NCBI RefSeq assembly: GCF_900112585.1
Contig: NZ_FOLY01000008.1
Location: forward strand, 1-64,000
Origin: Kushneria avicenniae
GTDB lineage: Bacteria; Pseudomonadota; Gammaproteobacteria; Pseudomonadales; Halomonadaceae
Direction: 5' to 3'
DNA length: 64,000 nucleotides
Below the pieces are notes generated by a model, which was not told the origin of the DNA, searched no databases, and saw only the letters and a list, made by a program, of their open reading frames with translations. A program made the translations under genes and the position numbers. Of this stretch, positions 9,257 to 18,971 are shown piece by piece. The stretch's first letter is position 1, and every line of letters begins with the position of its first letter.

Positions 9257-9793
9257 ATGACGACCTTTACCGAGAAGGCTCCGGGCGTGGCCGAGGAGAT
9301 TCCGACCGCGGCGGCAGGCTTTACCCTTAACCACTCGATGGTGCGCATCAAGGACCCGGAGCGGGCCCTGCACTTTTATACCCACGTGTTCGGCATGCGT
9401 CTGCTGCGCAAGCTCGACTTCCCCGAGCTGCAGTTTACGCTCTATTTCCTGACCCAGCTTTCTCCGGAAGACAGCGTGCCGGAAGACCCGGATGAGCGTA
9501 CGGTCTGGACCTTCAGCCAGCGCGGACTGCTGGAGCTGACCCACAACTGGGGCACCGAGGACGATCCGGAATTTGCCTATCATAACGGCAACTCGGACCC
9601 GCAGGGTTACGGTCACATCTGCTTCAACGTGCCCAATCTGGAAAGTGCCGAGACGTGGTTCGAGGACATGGGCGTCGAGTTCATCAAGCGCGCCAATGAC
9701 GGCAAAATGAAAAACGTGGTTTTCGTGAAGGATCCGGACGGTTACTGGATCGAGGTGATCCAGGCTGATCTGATGGCCGGCGCCGGGCAGTAA
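9257..9793 (+). CDS. gloA: Lactoylglutathione lyase (glyoxalase I)
   Basis: A 178-residue enzyme that isomerises the methylglyoxal-glutathione hemithioacetal to S-lactoylglutathione. The paired VOC folds show the four metal ligands: His in LNHSMVRIKD, Glu in LLELTHNWG, His in QGYGHICFNV and Glu in GYWIEVIQ. The family signature KNVVFVKDPDGYWIE is present. Length is that of the longer, eukaryote/Pseudomonas-like type with an N-terminal extension (about 175-185), compared with about 135 for E. coli GloA; the longer class is usually zinc dependent. The ATG at 9257 is chosen because GGAGACC precedes it. Neighbouring divergent GST may share a detoxification theme. Confidence 0.93.
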   Translation: MTTFTEKAPGVAEEIPTAAAGFTLNHSMVRIKDPERALHFYTHVFGMRLLRKLDFPELQFTLYFLTQLSPEDSVPEDPDERTVWTFSQRGLLELTHNWGTEDDPEFAYHNGNSDPQGYGHICFNVPNLESAETWFEDMGVEFIKRANDGKMKNVVFVKDPDGYWIEVIQADLMAGAGQ

Positions 9794-9838
9794 CGCCCGA
9801 TGCCGTATCGAGTTTGGAACCGCCGGGCGCCGGCCGTG

Positions 9839-11251
9839 TCAGCCGGGGCTCGGCCCGTTGGGCGTTCTCTGCTCTGCAGGGGCGTCCTCCGGCGTCTGGG
9901 TGGGCGTCGTCTCCTCCAGAGGGGCGGTGTGCTCCTCCTGCGACGGCTCGCCGTGCAGGCTGTTGCGGTCGGGCATCAGCACGCGCATGCGGGGAAAGGC
10001 GTCCGGATATTCACGGGCGATAAAGCGGATCAGCCCCTCTCGCATCTCGCAGCGCAGATCAAAGGTATCGCCGCCGCCGCGGGCGCTGACCAGCACGCGC
10101 AGCTGCATGTTGTATTCGGTCATCTCGAGAAGCTGCACCTTGCAGACCACGCCGCTCCACAGCGGCGAGTTCTGCGCGATGCGGGTGGCCTCTTCCTGCA
10201 GCGCATCCAGCGGCAATGAGAAATCGGCATATAAAAAGACGCTGCCGATCAGGTCGTTGGTGCGCCGCGTCCAGTTCTCGAACGGGTTGTCGAGAAACCA
10301 GTTGATCGGCAGCACCAGCCGGCGCCAGTCCCACAGCCGCACCACCACGTAGGTCAGCGTCAGCTCCTCGATCCAGCCCCACTCGCCCTGAACCACCACG
10401 GCGTCATCAAGCTGGATCGGCTGGGTCATGGCGATCTGCACCCCGGCCAGCAGGTTGCCGAACACCTTCTGGGCGGCAAAGCCCAGCACCACGCCCATGA
10501 TGCCGGCCGAGGCCAGAATGCTGGTGCCGAGCTGGCGCACCCGGTCAAAGAGCATCAGCATCGAGGCCAGCGCCACCAGCACAATGATGAAATTGATGAT
10601 CTTGCGCAGCACCGCGATCTGGGTGTGCACCTTGCGGGCGGCCAGGTTATCGGCCACATCCACGCGATAGTGCTCGCGAAGCGCCCGTTCGACAATATTG
10701 ACCCCGTGCACCAGCACGCCGGCGATGCTGCCAATCAGCAGCATGCTGGTGACGTTGTGAATGGCGAGATCAAAGCGCTCGGAGGTGACAAACAGCGGAA
10801 ACAGCGAAAAGAGCAGAAAGATCGGAAAAAGTGCCGCCGCGGCGCGGGCCAGAAAGGGCGCCAGAAACCGTTCGAAGTAGCCCCGGCGGGTATCCGACCA
10901 GCGGTCCATGACCGCGATCACGCGCCGCGAGACCCGCACGAACAGCCAGAAGCCGAGAAACACGCCCACCACATTGGCCAGCGTCATGATCGTGGCCTGC
11001 CAGCCCAGCACGCCGGGCACCAGATAGTAGAGCGCCACCATCGCGCCGTACCACCACACCAGACCCACCAGCGGCGGATGCACGGCAAGTGCTGCGACAT
11101 TGAGTAGATGCCAGCGCCCGTGCTCCAGTCGGCGCAGCCGCAGGTGCAGGTATTTCAGAAGACCGTGCAGGATCACGGCGGCCGTGATGGCGGCCACGGC
11201 AAGGGTCCAGCGGGGAAGGTGGGCCAACCAGGGCATCAGTGTTTCCGGCAT
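9839..11251 (-). CDS. MscS-family mechanosensitive channel
   Basis: A 470-residue inner-membrane protein with about five hydrophobic segments in the first 240 residues, then the MscS pore-beta core. The pore helix region is SAGIMGVVLGFAAQKVFGNLLAGVQIAMTQ split here as SAGIMGVVLGFAAQ and LLAGVQIAMTQPIQLDDAV. The following beta domain reads GWIEELTLTYVVVRLWDWR and LPINWFLDNPFENWTR. The last 50 residues are low-complexity, rich in Glu, Thr and Pro, and likely a disordered tail. Such channels release solutes on hypo-osmotic shock, which suits a salt-tolerant organism. The ATG at 11251 has AGGAGA upstream. Confidence 0.9.
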   Translation of the reverse strand: MPETLMPWLAHLPRWTLAVAAITAAVILHGLLKYLHLRLRRLEHGRWHLLNVAALAVHPPLVGLVWWYGAMVALYYLVPGVLGWQATIMTLANVVGVFLGFWLFVRVSRRVIAVMDRWSDTRRGYFERFLAPFLARAAAALFPIFLLFSLFPLFVTSERFDLAIHNVTSMLLIGSIAGVLVHGVNIVERALREHYRVDVADNLAARKVHTQIAVLRKIINFIIVLVALASMLMLFDRVRQLGTSILASAGIMGVVLGFAAQKVFGNLLAGVQIAMTQPIQLDDAVVVQGEWGWIEELTLTYVVVRLWDWRRLVLPINWFLDNPFENWTRRTNDLIGSVFLYADFSLPLDALQEEATRIAQNSPLWSGVVCKVQLLEMTEYNMQLRVLVSARGGGDTFDLRCEMREGLIRFIAREYPDAFPRMRVLMPDRNSLHGEPSQEEHTAPLEETTPTQTPEDAPAEQRTPNGPSPG

Positions 11252-11332
11252 GCGCCTCTCCTGTTGTCATCCAGCGTGGGGACTACTCTGAGTCTGGTAC
11301 AGGATAGCGACTTTCGTATAACCAAAGCGTTT

Positions 11333-11347
11333 TCCCATAATATGGGA
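11333..11347. promoter_or_regulatory. Probable IclR-type operator upstream of the galactonate operon
   Basis: A perfect 15-bp palindrome, TCCCATAATATGGGA, lies 51 bases before the ATG of the IclR-family gene, with a partial second half (GGGATATGG) about 15 bases further on. IclR-family regulators commonly autoregulate through palindromes of this size, so this is a good candidate for the binding site. The AT-rich centre could also overlap the -10 region. Confidence 0.6.
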
Positions 11348-11397
11348 TAAATGCCTGCATGTTGGGATATGGCCGATTCAGGCGTACACTCAGTGTC

Positions 11398-12255
11398 ATG
11401 ACCAATTCACTTTCCTCCCGACCGGCCGGCGCGCAGGCCCTGATGCGCGGGCTGGCGGTCATCGATGCTGTGGCCGACGGCCATCATGACCTTGCCGCCA
11501 TCGGCGAGCGCATCCAGTGCACGCGCAGCACCACACATCGGCTGGTGTCAGCGCTGGTGCACGCCGGTTATCTGCGCCAGAGCCGCCACGGCTACCGGCT
11601 CGGCCTGAAGCTGGCAACGCTGGGGGCCCTCGCTCGTGAACAGATGCCGCTGGCAGCGCTGGCGCGTCCGGTCATCGAGGCGCTGGCCCGCGACTGCGGT
11701 GACAGCGTGCATCTCGGGATTCGCGACGGCGATCACGTGGTTTATCTCGACAAGATCGACGGTTCGCGTGGACTCGAGATGCGCTCGCGCCCCGGGCTGC
11801 GTCTGCCGCTGGCACTGACCGGCGTCGGACGGGCACTGATGCTTGATCTCGAGGAGCCGCAGTGGCAGCGGCTCTACATCCGGGCCGTGGATCATCAGGC
11901 GCGTCAGGTCGAGGCGCCGGTAGCCGGACTTGCGGCACTGGTACCGCCGGACTGGCCTGAATATCGAGCGCGGCTGCTCGATTATCAAGAGACGGGCGTC
12001 GTACTGGATCTCGAGGACAACGAGCGCGGCATTCGCTGCGTGGCCGCGCCGGTGCGCGACGAACGGAGCGTGATCGTGGCGGCGATCAGCGTTGCCAGCG
12101 CCACGCCCTGGATGTCGGATGCGCGCCTGACCGAGCTGGCGCCCAGGGTGCGCGACGCTGCCGTGCAGTTATCCCGCCGGATCGCCCGGCCCGACCTTCA
12201 TCCCGGAACGGTCCTTTCTTCACCTGCGAGCTTCACCTGCGAGAGCCTTTCATGA
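11398..12255 (+). CDS. IclR-family regulator of D-galactonate catabolism
   Basis: A 285-residue IclR-type regulator. Residues 10-65 form the winged helix (MRGLAVIDAVADGHHDLAAI, CTRSTTHRLVSALVHAGYL), followed by the effector-binding domain with motifs DCGDSVHLGIRDGDHVVYLD, LTGVGRALML and VLDLEDNERGIRCVAAPV. It is the first gene of the operon and overlaps dgoK by 4 bases (ATGA), so it is co-transcribed. E. coli uses a GntR-type DgoR for the same pathway; here a different family has taken the position. By analogy it is a repressor released by galactonate or a pathway intermediate (inference). Confidence 0.88.
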   Translation: MTNSLSSRPAGAQALMRGLAVIDAVADGHHDLAAIGERIQCTRSTTHRLVSALVHAGYLRQSRHGYRLGLKLATLGALAREQMPLAALARPVIEALARDCGDSVHLGIRDGDHVVYLDKIDGSRGLEMRSRPGLRLPLALTGVGRALMLDLEEPQWQRLYIRAVDHQARQVEAPVAGLAALVPPDWPEYRARLLDYQETGVVLDLEDNERGIRCVAAPVRDERSVIVAAISVASATPWMSDARLTELAPRVRDAAVQLSRRIARPDLHPGTVLSSPASFTCESLS

Positions 12256-13220
12256 CTGACACCTCTGCGCACCTGATTGCGCTCGACTGGGGCACCTCTT
12301 CACTGCGCGCCTGGCTTTTGGATGGCCACGGACAGATTCTGGACAGCCGGCATGAGCCCTGGGGCATCCTGCACACGCCGGAGAGGGATTTTGCCCGGGC
12401 CTATCAGACGGTAGTCGGCGAGTGGCGTCACGCCCACCCCGACCTGCCGGCGCTGGCCTGCGGCATGATCGGCAGCCGCGGTGGCTGGCAGGAGGTGCCC
12501 TATGTGGCAGCACCCGCCGACGCAGGTGCCATCGCCAGTGGGCTGATCGAGATCGAGACCGGCATCGATCGGCTCGCCCTGGTGCCGGGCGTCATGCAGC
12601 ACAGCGATGCCGCGACCGGCGCGCTGCCCAACGTCATGCGCGGCGAGGAAACCCAGCTGATCGGCGTCATGGCGCGCCAGCCAGCGCTTTCGCAGAACTC
12701 GCTGCTGGTCATGCCGGGCACTCACAGCAAGTGGGCGCGGGTCGAACGTGAACGTCTGGTCGGCTTCACCACCCACATGACCGGCGAGCTCTACGCCGTG
12801 CTGCGCGAGCATTCAATTCTGGGCCGACCGGCGCACGAGTGTCAGGAAAATGCCAGCGAGGCGGCAAGCCTTGAAGCCTTCGACGAGGGGCTTGCCAATG
12901 CCCGTGCTGCCGGCAGCGCCGGACTTTCCGGGCAGCTTTTCAGCGTGCGCAGTCGCGTGCTGGCCGATGAACTCTCGCCCGCGGCGAGTCTGGCCTATCT
13001 CTCCGGGCTTCTGATCGGTGAAGAGGTCCGCAGTGCAACGGCCACGCTGAGCGGCACGTCTCGTCCGTCGCTGGCGCTGATCGGCGATGACGCCCTGTGC
13101 CAGCGCTATAGCCGGGCGCTGTCGTATTTTGACTACACCAACGTTCAGACCATTCATGACGCCAGCATCAGCGGGTTGATGACGATTGCCCGCCATGCCG
13201 GTGTGATCGACCCGGTTTGA
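12252..13220 (+). CDS. dgoK: 2-dehydro-3-deoxygalactonokinase
   Basis: A 322-residue sugar-acid kinase that phosphorylates 2-dehydro-3-deoxy-D-galactonate at C6. The N-terminal phosphate-binding motif of the DgoK family is LIALDWGTSSLRAWLLDG (residues 8-25). Further family motifs are ACGMIGSRGGWQEVPYV, VMRGEETQLIG near residue 130, and LVMPGTHSKWARV near 155-167. The start overlaps the regulator stop (ATGA), a sign of translational coupling. Somewhat longer than the E. coli enzyme (about 292 residues). Confidence 0.94.
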   Translation: MTDTSAHLIALDWGTSSLRAWLLDGHGQILDSRHEPWGILHTPERDFARAYQTVVGEWRHAHPDLPALACGMIGSRGGWQEVPYVAAPADAGAIASGLIEIETGIDRLALVPGVMQHSDAATGALPNVMRGEETQLIGVMARQPALSQNSLLVMPGTHSKWARVERERLVGFTTHMTGELYAVLREHSILGRPAHECQENASEAASLEAFDEGLANARAAGSAGLSGQLFSVRSRVLADELSPAASLAYLSGLLIGEEVRSATATLSGTSRPSLALIGDDALCQRYSRALSYFDYTNVQTIHDASISGLMTIARHAGVIDPV

Positions 13221-13247
13221 CGTCTTTCGCTTACCAAGGAGCAGACC

Positions 13248-13871
13248 ATGCTGGATCAGCACCTGCAGACCCTACCGCTCATTGCGATTCTGCGCGGCGT
13301 GACACAACACGAGATCGAGCCCATCGGTCAGGCCCTTTATGACGCAGGCTTTCGCATCATGGAGGTGCCGCTCAACTCCCCCGAGCCGCTGGAGAGCATC
13401 GTGCGGCTGGACCGGGCGCTGGGGGATCAATGTCTGATCGGCGCCGGTACGGTCACCAGCGTTCAGCAGGTGCGCGACGTGGCGCATGCCGGCGGCAAGC
13501 TGATCGTCTCACCCCACGGCGACCCGCGCGTCATCCAGTCCACGAAGGCGGCAGGCCTGGTCAGCGCCCCGGGCGTGGCCACACCGACCGAGGCCTTTGC
13601 CGCGCTCAACGCCGGCGCCGATGTGCTCAAGATGTTTCCCGCCGAGCAGCTGGGGCCGAAGGTGATCAAGGCCTGGCGCGCTGTGCTGCCGCCTGAGGTG
13701 GCGCTGCTGCCGGTGGGCGGCATTACGCCGGATAACATGCAGGCCTTCGTTGATGCCGGTGCCGGCGGTTTCGGGCTGGGCTCGGCGCTTTACAAGCCCG
13801 GCATGAGCGCTGAAGAGGTCGGTCGCAACGCCCGGACCTTTCGTGATGCCTGGCAGGCGCTCAAGCGCTGA
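13248..13871 (+). CDS. dgoA: 2-dehydro-3-deoxy-6-phosphogalactonate aldolase
   Basis: A 207-residue class I aldolase of the KDPG/KDPGal family that cleaves 2-dehydro-3-deoxy-6-phosphogalactonate to pyruvate and glyceraldehyde 3-phosphate. Family motifs are LPLIAILRGV with the conserved Arg, the catalytic Glu in FRIMEVPLNSP, LIGAGTVTS, the Schiff-base lysine in ADVLKMFPAEQLGP (residue about 126), and LLPVGGITPDNM. The PLNSP and GPKVIKAWRAVLP motifs are typical of DgoA rather than Eda. The gene begins 27 bp after dgoK with AAGGAG before the ATG. Confidence 0.95.
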   Translation: MLDQHLQTLPLIAILRGVTQHEIEPIGQALYDAGFRIMEVPLNSPEPLESIVRLDRALGDQCLIGAGTVTSVQQVRDVAHAGGKLIVSPHGDPRVIQSTKAAGLVSAPGVATPTEAFAALNAGADVLKMFPAEQLGPKVIKAWRAVLPPEVALLPVGGITPDNMQAFVDAGAGGFGLGSALYKPGMSAEEVGRNARTFRDAWQALKR

Positions 13872-13931
13872 GCCGATACGAATGATCTTCTGTACGAGAA
13901 CTGCCCTGAACACGAACTGCCGAGACCTGTC

Positions 13932-15080
13932 ATGAAAATTACCCGACTGGAAACCTTCATCGTGCCGCCGCGCTGGTGCTTTCTGAAAATCGAGACCGAC
14001 GAGGGATTTGTCGGCTGGGGCGAGCCGGTGGTCGAGGGTCGCGCCCACACCGTGGCAGCGGCGGTGGAGGAGCTCTCCGACTATCTGATCGGCAAGGACC
14101 CGCGCCACATCGAGGACCACTGGACGGTGATGTATCGCGGCGGCTTCTACCGCGGCGGTGCCATTCACATGAGCGCGCTGGCGGGCATTGATCAGGCGCT
14201 ATGGGACATCAAGGGCAAGGTACTGGGCGTGCCGGTTCACGAGCTGTTGGGCGGTGCGGTGCGCGATCGTATTCGTGTCTACTCCTGGATCGGCGGCGAC
14301 CGTCCCGGCGATACCGCGCGCATGGCGAAGGCGCGCATGGACGGCGGCTTCACGGCCATCAAGATGAACGCCAGTGAAGAGATGCAGTTCATCGACACCT
14401 TCGACAAGGTCGATGGCGTCATTGCCAACGTGGCGGCCATTCGTGATGCGGTCGGTCCAAATTTCGGCATCGGTGTGGACTTCCACGGTCGCGTGCACAA
14501 GCCGATGGCAAAGGTGCTGATGAAAGAGCTGGAGCCCTATCGGCTGATGTTTGTCGAGGAGCCGGTGCTCAGCGAAAACGCCGAGGCGCTCAAGGAGATT
14601 GCGCCGCTGTCCAACATCCCGATTGCGCTGGGCGAGCGGCTCTTTTCGCGCTGGGACTTCAAGCAGATTCTGACCGGCGGCTACGTGGACATCATCCAGC
14701 CCGACCCGTCCCACTCCGGCGGCATCACCGAGACGCGCAAGATCGCCAACATGGCCGAGGCCTACGACACCGCGCTGGCCCTGCACTGCCCGCTCGGGCC
14801 GATCGCACTGGCGGCCAACCTGCAGCTGGATGCCAACTGCTACAACGCCTTCATTCAGGAGCAGAGTCTGGGCATTCACTACAACCAGGGCAATGACCTG
14901 CTGGATTACGTCAAAAATCCGGAAGTGTTCGTCTTTGAGGACGGCTATGTGAAGATCCCGCAGGGGCCGGGGCTGGGTGTCGAGGTCAATGAGGATTACG
15001 TGCGCGAGCGGGCTGACATCGGCCACCGCTGGCGCAACCCCATCTGGCGCCACGGCGATGGCAGCTTTGCCGAATGGTAA
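13932..15080 (+). CDS. dgoD: D-galactonate dehydratase
   Basis: A 382-residue enolase-superfamily enzyme (mandelate racemase type) that dehydrates D-galactonate to 2-dehydro-3-deoxy-D-galactonate, the first step of the pathway. It has the same length as E. coli DgoD, and the catalytic residues fall at the same numbers: Asp183 and His185 in [10 protein letters not shown], a Glu in FVEEPV near 209, a Glu in [12 protein letters not shown] near 235, and His in [12 protein letters not shown] near 285. The gene is separated from dgoA by 60 bp and followed by a hairpin. No galactonate transporter lies in the operon, so uptake must be encoded elsewhere. Confidence 0.96.
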   Translation: MKITRLETFIVPPRWCFLKIETDEGFVGWGEPVVEGRAHTVAAAVEELSDYLIGKDPRHIEDHWTVMYRGGFYRGGAIHMSALAGIDQALWDIKGKVLGVPVHELLGGAVRDRIRVYSWIGGDRPGDTARMAKARMDGGFTAIKMNASEEMQFIDTFDKVDGVIANVAAIRDAVGPNFGIGVDFHGRVHKPMAKVLMKELEPYRLMFVEEPVLSENAEALKEIAPLSNIPIALGERLFSRWDFKQILTGGYVDIIQPDPSHSGGITETRKIANMAEAYDTALALHCPLGPIALAANLQLDANCYNAFIQEQSLGIHYNQGNDLLDYVKNPEVFVFEDGYVKIPQGPGLGVEVNEDYVRERADIGHRWRNPIWRHGDGSFAEW

Positions 15081-15120
15081 GCCGTATTGACTGATCGCGG
15101 GCACGAAAGCGCGTTACCAT

Positions 15121-15141
15121 GGGCCAGCCTTGCGCTGGCCC
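15121..15141 (+). terminator. Terminator of the dgo operon
   Basis: An 8-bp perfect inverted repeat (GGGCCAGC / GCTGGCCC) around a 5-base loop, 40 bases after the dgoD stop, followed by a T-containing stretch (TGCTGTTTG). Confidence 0.55.
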
Positions 15142-15322
15142 TGCTGTTTGACAGGCGTTATATGGGGATGAAAAGTAGCGTTTGTGCCAAGCCATTCTCA
15201 CGATGGGTCAAGTATGATGGTCGGCAACAATCACGGCGTAGCCCTCGGGGCGCTTTCACCGGAGCAATCATGTGGTTCGGTGACGGTCGGTAAAGCACAT
15301 TTTTGATGAAAGGACGGTTCAA

Positions 15323-16489
15323 GTGAAAATTGCAGTTGCAGGCACAGGCTATGTGGGCCTTTCCAACGCCATGCTGCTGGCGCAGCATCATGAAGTGGTG
15401 GCGGTCGATATAGTGCCGGAGAAGGTCGAGCGCCTCAATCAGGGGCAGTCGCCCATCGAGGATGCGGAGATCTCGGATTTTCTGGCCAACCGTGCGCTGA
15501 ATTTTACTGCCACCCTGGACAAGGAAGCGGCCTATCGCGATGCGGCGTATGTCATCATCGCGACGCCCACCGACTACGATCCCCAGACCAACTACTTCAA
15601 CACCAGAAGCGTCGAATCGGTCATTGATGACGTCATGGCGATCAATCCCGACGCCGTGATGGTGATCAAGTCCACCGTGCCGGTGGGCTATACGCGCGAT
15701 GCGGTCGAACGCTTTGGCACGCAGAATCTGATGTTCTCGCCGGAGTTTCTGCGCGAGGGCAAGGCGCTGTATGACAACCTGCATCCGTCGCGCATCATCG
15801 TCGGCGAGCGCTCCGAGCGTGCCGAGCAGTTTGCCGACATGCTGAAGGCCGGGGCGGTCAAGCAGGACATTCCCACGCTGCTGGTCGACAGTACCGAAGC
15901 CGAGGCGATCAAGCTTTTCTCCAATACGTACCTGGCCATGCGCGTGGCGTATTTCAACGAGCTGGACACCTACGCTGAGACCCACGGCCTCAACGCCCGC
16001 CAGATCATTGACGGGGTAGGCCTCGACCCGCGCATCGGCAATCACTACAACAACCCGAGCTTTGGCTACGGCGGCTACTGCCTGCCCAAGGATACCCGTC
16101 AGCTGCTGGCCAACTATCAGAACGTGCCCAACAACCTGATCCAGGCGGTCGTGGATGCCAACCGCACCCGCAAGGATTTTGTGGCCGAAGCCATTCTGCG
16201 TCGGAAGCCGAAGGTCGTTGGCGTCTATCGTCTGGTGATGAAAAGCGGTTCCGACAACTTCCGCGCCAGCGCCATGCAGGGTGTCATGAAACGCATCAAG
16301 GCCAAGGGCGTTGAAGTCATCGTTTATGAGCCGAGCCTGGCAGAAGAGGAGTTCTTCAACTCCCGCGTCATCAGGGATTTCGAAGCGTTCAAGGCCGAGG
16401 CGGACGTGATTATCGCCAACCGCATGCTGCCCGAACTCGAGGACGTGAAGGACAAGATCTATACCCGCGATCTGTTTCATACCGACTGA
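15323..16489 (+). CDS. ugd: UDP-glucose 6-dehydrogenase
   Basis: A 388-residue enzyme that oxidises UDP-glucose twice with NAD+ to UDP-glucuronate, a precursor of surface polysaccharides. The N-terminal Rossmann motif is [15 protein letters not shown] (residues 2-16). The substrate loop [20 protein letters not shown] is near residues 140-160. The catalytic Cys is in [15 protein letters not shown] (residue about 253). The 388-residue length is that of the short enterobacterial Ugd type, not the 440-residue Pseudomonas type. It stands alone, with an upstream AAAGGA and a strong terminator downstream; the flippase gene at 24866 is the only other polysaccharide gene in view. Confidence 0.96.
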   Translation: MKIAVAGTGYVGLSNAMLLAQHHEVVAVDIVPEKVERLNQGQSPIEDAEISDFLANRALNFTATLDKEAAYRDAAYVIIATPTDYDPQTNYFNTRSVESVIDDVMAINPDAVMVIKSTVPVGYTRDAVERFGTQNLMFSPEFLREGKALYDNLHPSRIIVGERSERAEQFADMLKAGAVKQDIPTLLVDSTEAEAIKLFSNTYLAMRVAYFNELDTYAETHGLNARQIIDGVGLDPRIGNHYNNPSFGYGGYCLPKDTRQLLANYQNVPNNLIQAVVDANRTRKDFVAEAILRRKPKVVGVYRLVMKSGSDNFRASAMQGVMKRIKAKGVEVIVYEPSLAEEEFFNSRVIRDFEAFKAEADVIIANRMLPELEDVKDKIYTRDLFHTD

Positions 16490-16514
16490 GCCCTTCAGAG
16501 CGCCTGTTACCGAT

Positions 16515-16542
16515 AAAAACCATCCTTCGGGATGGTTTTTTT
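16515..16542 (+). terminator. Rho-independent terminator of ugd
   Basis: A 10-bp perfect inverted repeat (AAAACCATCC / GGATGGTTTT) around a stable TTCG tetraloop, followed by more T residues. Classic intrinsic terminator. Confidence 0.92.
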
Positions 16543-16577
16543 ATGTCTGGTTAAGTGAATGCCTGTTGCGCTTCATA

Positions 16578-16596
16578 TGCGAATCGTTTTCAAATG
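16578..16596 (+). promoter_or_regulatory. Probable Fur box upstream of a TonB receptor gene
   Basis: The sequence TGCGAATCGTTTTCAAATG matches the spaced hexamer pattern of Fur sites (GAATCGTTTTCA core) and lies about 90 bases before the chosen start of the receptor gene. It supports iron repression and argues that translation does not start at the more upstream in-frame ATGs. Confidence 0.65.
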
Positions 16597-16681
16597 CACA
16601 AAATTAACGATGCAGCGCTCACGTAGAGAGCAGAATAAAAAACGCTCCGACAGGGCGGCACATATTTCAGGGGTCAAGGCA

Positions 16682-18763
16682 ATGACAAGGGAACAGGGGC
16701 TCGGACGCAAACTGCGCCGGCATATCGTCACGGGTGTCGTCACGAGCGGCGTGGTCGTCACCGGCGCGGCTTATGCTGCAGAACAGGCACCTGTTGCGCA
16801 GGGTGAGACCATGGTGGTTACCGGCACGGCGTTGAAAGTTCCAACGCCGCTGCTCGAAACGCCGCGATCTGCATCAATCGTGGAAAGCGACGAACTTGAG
16901 CAGCGCGCTGTCACACAATATGACCAGGCTCTGAACTATCGCGCAGGTGCGGTAACAGCACCCTATGGCAACGATGCCAAGGCAGACTGGTTTCTGTTCC
17001 GCGGTTTTAGCGGCGAGAAATCTACCTATCAGGACGGTTTGAGACTGTTCCGGGAAGCCGGCTACCTGTGGTGGAAAACCGAGCCGTTCGGCCTCGAGCG
17101 GGTCGAGTTTCTCAAGGGTCCTGCCTCCATTTTATATGGCGAAGCGCCTCCCGGCGGCATCGTGAATGCCATCAGCAAGCGCCCGACCGAAGAGGCGCGA
17201 GGGCTTGTCGACATACAGGGCGGCAACAAGGGCCATCGACAGATTGGTATCGACACGTCCGGACCGCTGACCGAGCGCGGTGATGTGCGCTACCGCTTCG
17301 TGGGCATGTTTCGTGAGCAGGACTGGGAGCAGCGCGGCACCGATAACGAGCGGGTCTATCTGGCCCCGAGTCTGGCCCTGGATGTCACCGATGACACCAC
17401 ACTAACGCTTCTGGCCAGTTATCAGCGCGATCACGGCACGCCCGCCAACGTCTTTTATCTGCCGTATGGCACCGTCAATGACACGCCATTTGGCAAAATC
17501 GATCGGGACACTGATCTGGGGGACAACGATAACGATCGTCTTGAGCATCGACAGATCTCGATCGGCTACGAGCTCGAACATCGTTTCAATGACACCTGGA
17601 GGGTAGAGCAAAATGCCCGTTTCAGTACGCTGGATCTTCTATTGCGTACGGCTTATCCCTCCTACATGAACGGTGACCGCAATGCCGTGCTTGGATTGAC
17701 CGACCGCGACGGCAGCTATGATGCCACGACCATCGACAACCGGGTGATCGGCAACTGGTACGGCGACGGGGTCGAGAACACGCTGCTGTTGGGTTTTGAC
17801 TACCAGAACCTGGATGCCGAGTATGCCAATCGCGACGCCTTTCCCTATGGCAGCATTGATATCTTCAATCCCGGCGATGCTGACTTCGGGAGTCGTGGAA
17901 ACAAGACGAATTTTGATCTGGGCAAGGAGCAGTACGGGCTCTACGTTCAGGACCAGCTGCGCTTGGAGGACCGCTGGATTCTGATGGCCGGCGCGCGGCA
18001 TGACAATGCACGAGTCACCAATCGTCAGGAAGGTGGCGATAATCAGGGCTACGACGATAGCCAGATGTCGTATACCGGTGGCGTGATGTATCTCGGCGAT
18101 TACGGGCTGTCGCCTTATTTGAGCTATAGCGAATCGTTCACGCCTAATATTGGCAATGACCTTGATGGTAATGCCTACGATTCCAGCGAGGGCAAGCAGT
18201 GGGAGCTGGGGGTCAAATACGCACCCGACTGGCTGGATGGTTATGCCACGGCAGCAGTGTTCGATCTCAAGGAGACCAATACGCTTTATCCCAGCGGCGG
18301 CTCGTCAAGCAATCAGGGTGGTGAGCGCCACTCGCGCGGCTTTGAGCTGGAAGGCGTGGGCTATCTCACCGATGAGCTTCAGGTCAAGGCCGCTTATACC
18401 TATACCGATGTGACCGTTGATGTCAGTGATACCCAGCAGGACCTGCGTGCCGGTATTGTGCCCCGCCATCAGGCCTCTCTGTGGGTCAATTATGGCTTTG
18501 ACCATGGTGCGCTTGATGGGCTGACACTTGGCGCCGGTGCCCGCTATATGGGCACCAGCGTGGACTCGCCGCAATACAGCGATACGGCTGTTGCGGCCTA
18601 TACCGTCTACGACGCCATGGCCAGCTACGATATCGACCAGAACTGGACGGTACAGGTGAATGCCAACAATGTGACCGACAAGGAGTACATCAGTGGTTGT
18701 GAGTACTGGTGCTACTACGGCGAGTCACGCAGCATCATCGGCAGTCTGAAATATCGCTGGTAA
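16682..18763 (+). CDS. TonB-dependent siderophore receptor
   Basis: A 693-residue outer-membrane receptor of the siderophore (FhuA/FpvA-like) class. A long signal peptide ends near AAYAAEQA (residues 28-36). The TonB box region GETMVVTGTAL follows, then the plug domain with TPRSASIVESDELEQRA, LNYRAGAV, FLFRGFSGEKSTYQDGLR and FLKGPASILYGEAPPGGIVN. The 22-strand barrel follows and ends in an aromatic C-terminal residue (SLKYRW), as required for BAM-mediated insertion. The ATG at 16682 is chosen because AAGGCA precedes it and the Fur box lies upstream; the open frame itself extends to 16559. No siderophore biosynthesis genes are nearby, so a foreign hydroxamate siderophore is the likely ligand (inference). 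Confidence 0.92.
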   Translation: MTREQGLGRKLRRHIVTGVVTSGVVVTGAAYAAEQAPVAQGETMVVTGTALKVPTPLLETPRSASIVESDELEQRAVTQYDQALNYRAGAVTAPYGNDAKADWFLFRGFSGEKSTYQDGLRLFREAGYLWWKTEPFGLERVEFLKGPASILYGEAPPGGIVNAISKRPTEEARGLVDIQGGNKGHRQIGIDTSGPLTERGDVRYRFVGMFREQDWEQRGTDNERVYLAPSLALDVTDDTTLTLLASYQRDHGTPANVFYLPYGTVNDTPFGKIDRDTDLGDNDNDRLEHRQISIGYELEHRFNDTWRVEQNARFSTLDLLLRTAYPSYMNGDRNAVLGLTDRDGSYDATTIDNRVIGNWYGDGVENTLLLGFDYQNLDAEYANRDAFPYGSIDIFNPGDADFGSRGNKTNFDLGKEQYGLYVQDQLRLEDRWILMAGARHDNARVTNRQEGGDNQGYDDSQMSYTGGVMYLGDYGLSPYLSYSESFTPNIGNDLDGNAYDSSEGKQWELGVKYAPDWLDGYATAAVFDLKETNTLYPSGGSSSNQGGERHSRGFELEGVGYLTDELQVKAAYTYTDVTVDVSDTQQDLRAGIVPRHQASLWVNYGFDHGALDGLTLGAGARYMGTSVDSPQYSDTAVAAYTVYDAMASYDIDQNWTVQVNANNVTDKEYISGCEYWCYYGESRSIIGSLKYRW

Positions 18764-18796
18764 ATCACGAGACACTTGATTCAGGTACCTGTACGT

Positions 18797-18820
18797 CGCC
18801 GGCCCTTCGAGGCCGGCGTT
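18797..18820 (+). terminator. Terminator of the TonB receptor gene
   Basis: An 8-bp perfect inverted repeat (CGCCGGCC / GGCCGGCG) around a 6-base loop, 33 bases after the stop, followed by TTGT. Confidence 0.6.
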
Positions 18821-18971
18821 GTCATGTTCTGACGCGCGATCCCGATCCGCCTGCCCGGGGCGACCTGCTCTCGGGCCGCGATGTCGTCCCCATCGCCTTT
18901 CTGTTATGTTCGCGCTGTTGCCGAGCGCCCGATACGCTCCGCTTTCCTGTCACCCGTGGATGCCAGCGCCC

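Noticed and set aside
14199-15104. A 301-codon leftward frame opposite dgoD
   Set aside because: Shadow of dgoD; no plausible N-terminus or family.
15158-16480. A 440-codon leftward open frame opposite ugd
   Set aside because: It is antisense to the highly conserved ugd gene. Its composition (rich in His, Gln, Arg) is typical of the reverse complement of a GC-rich coding sequence, and no domain is recognised.
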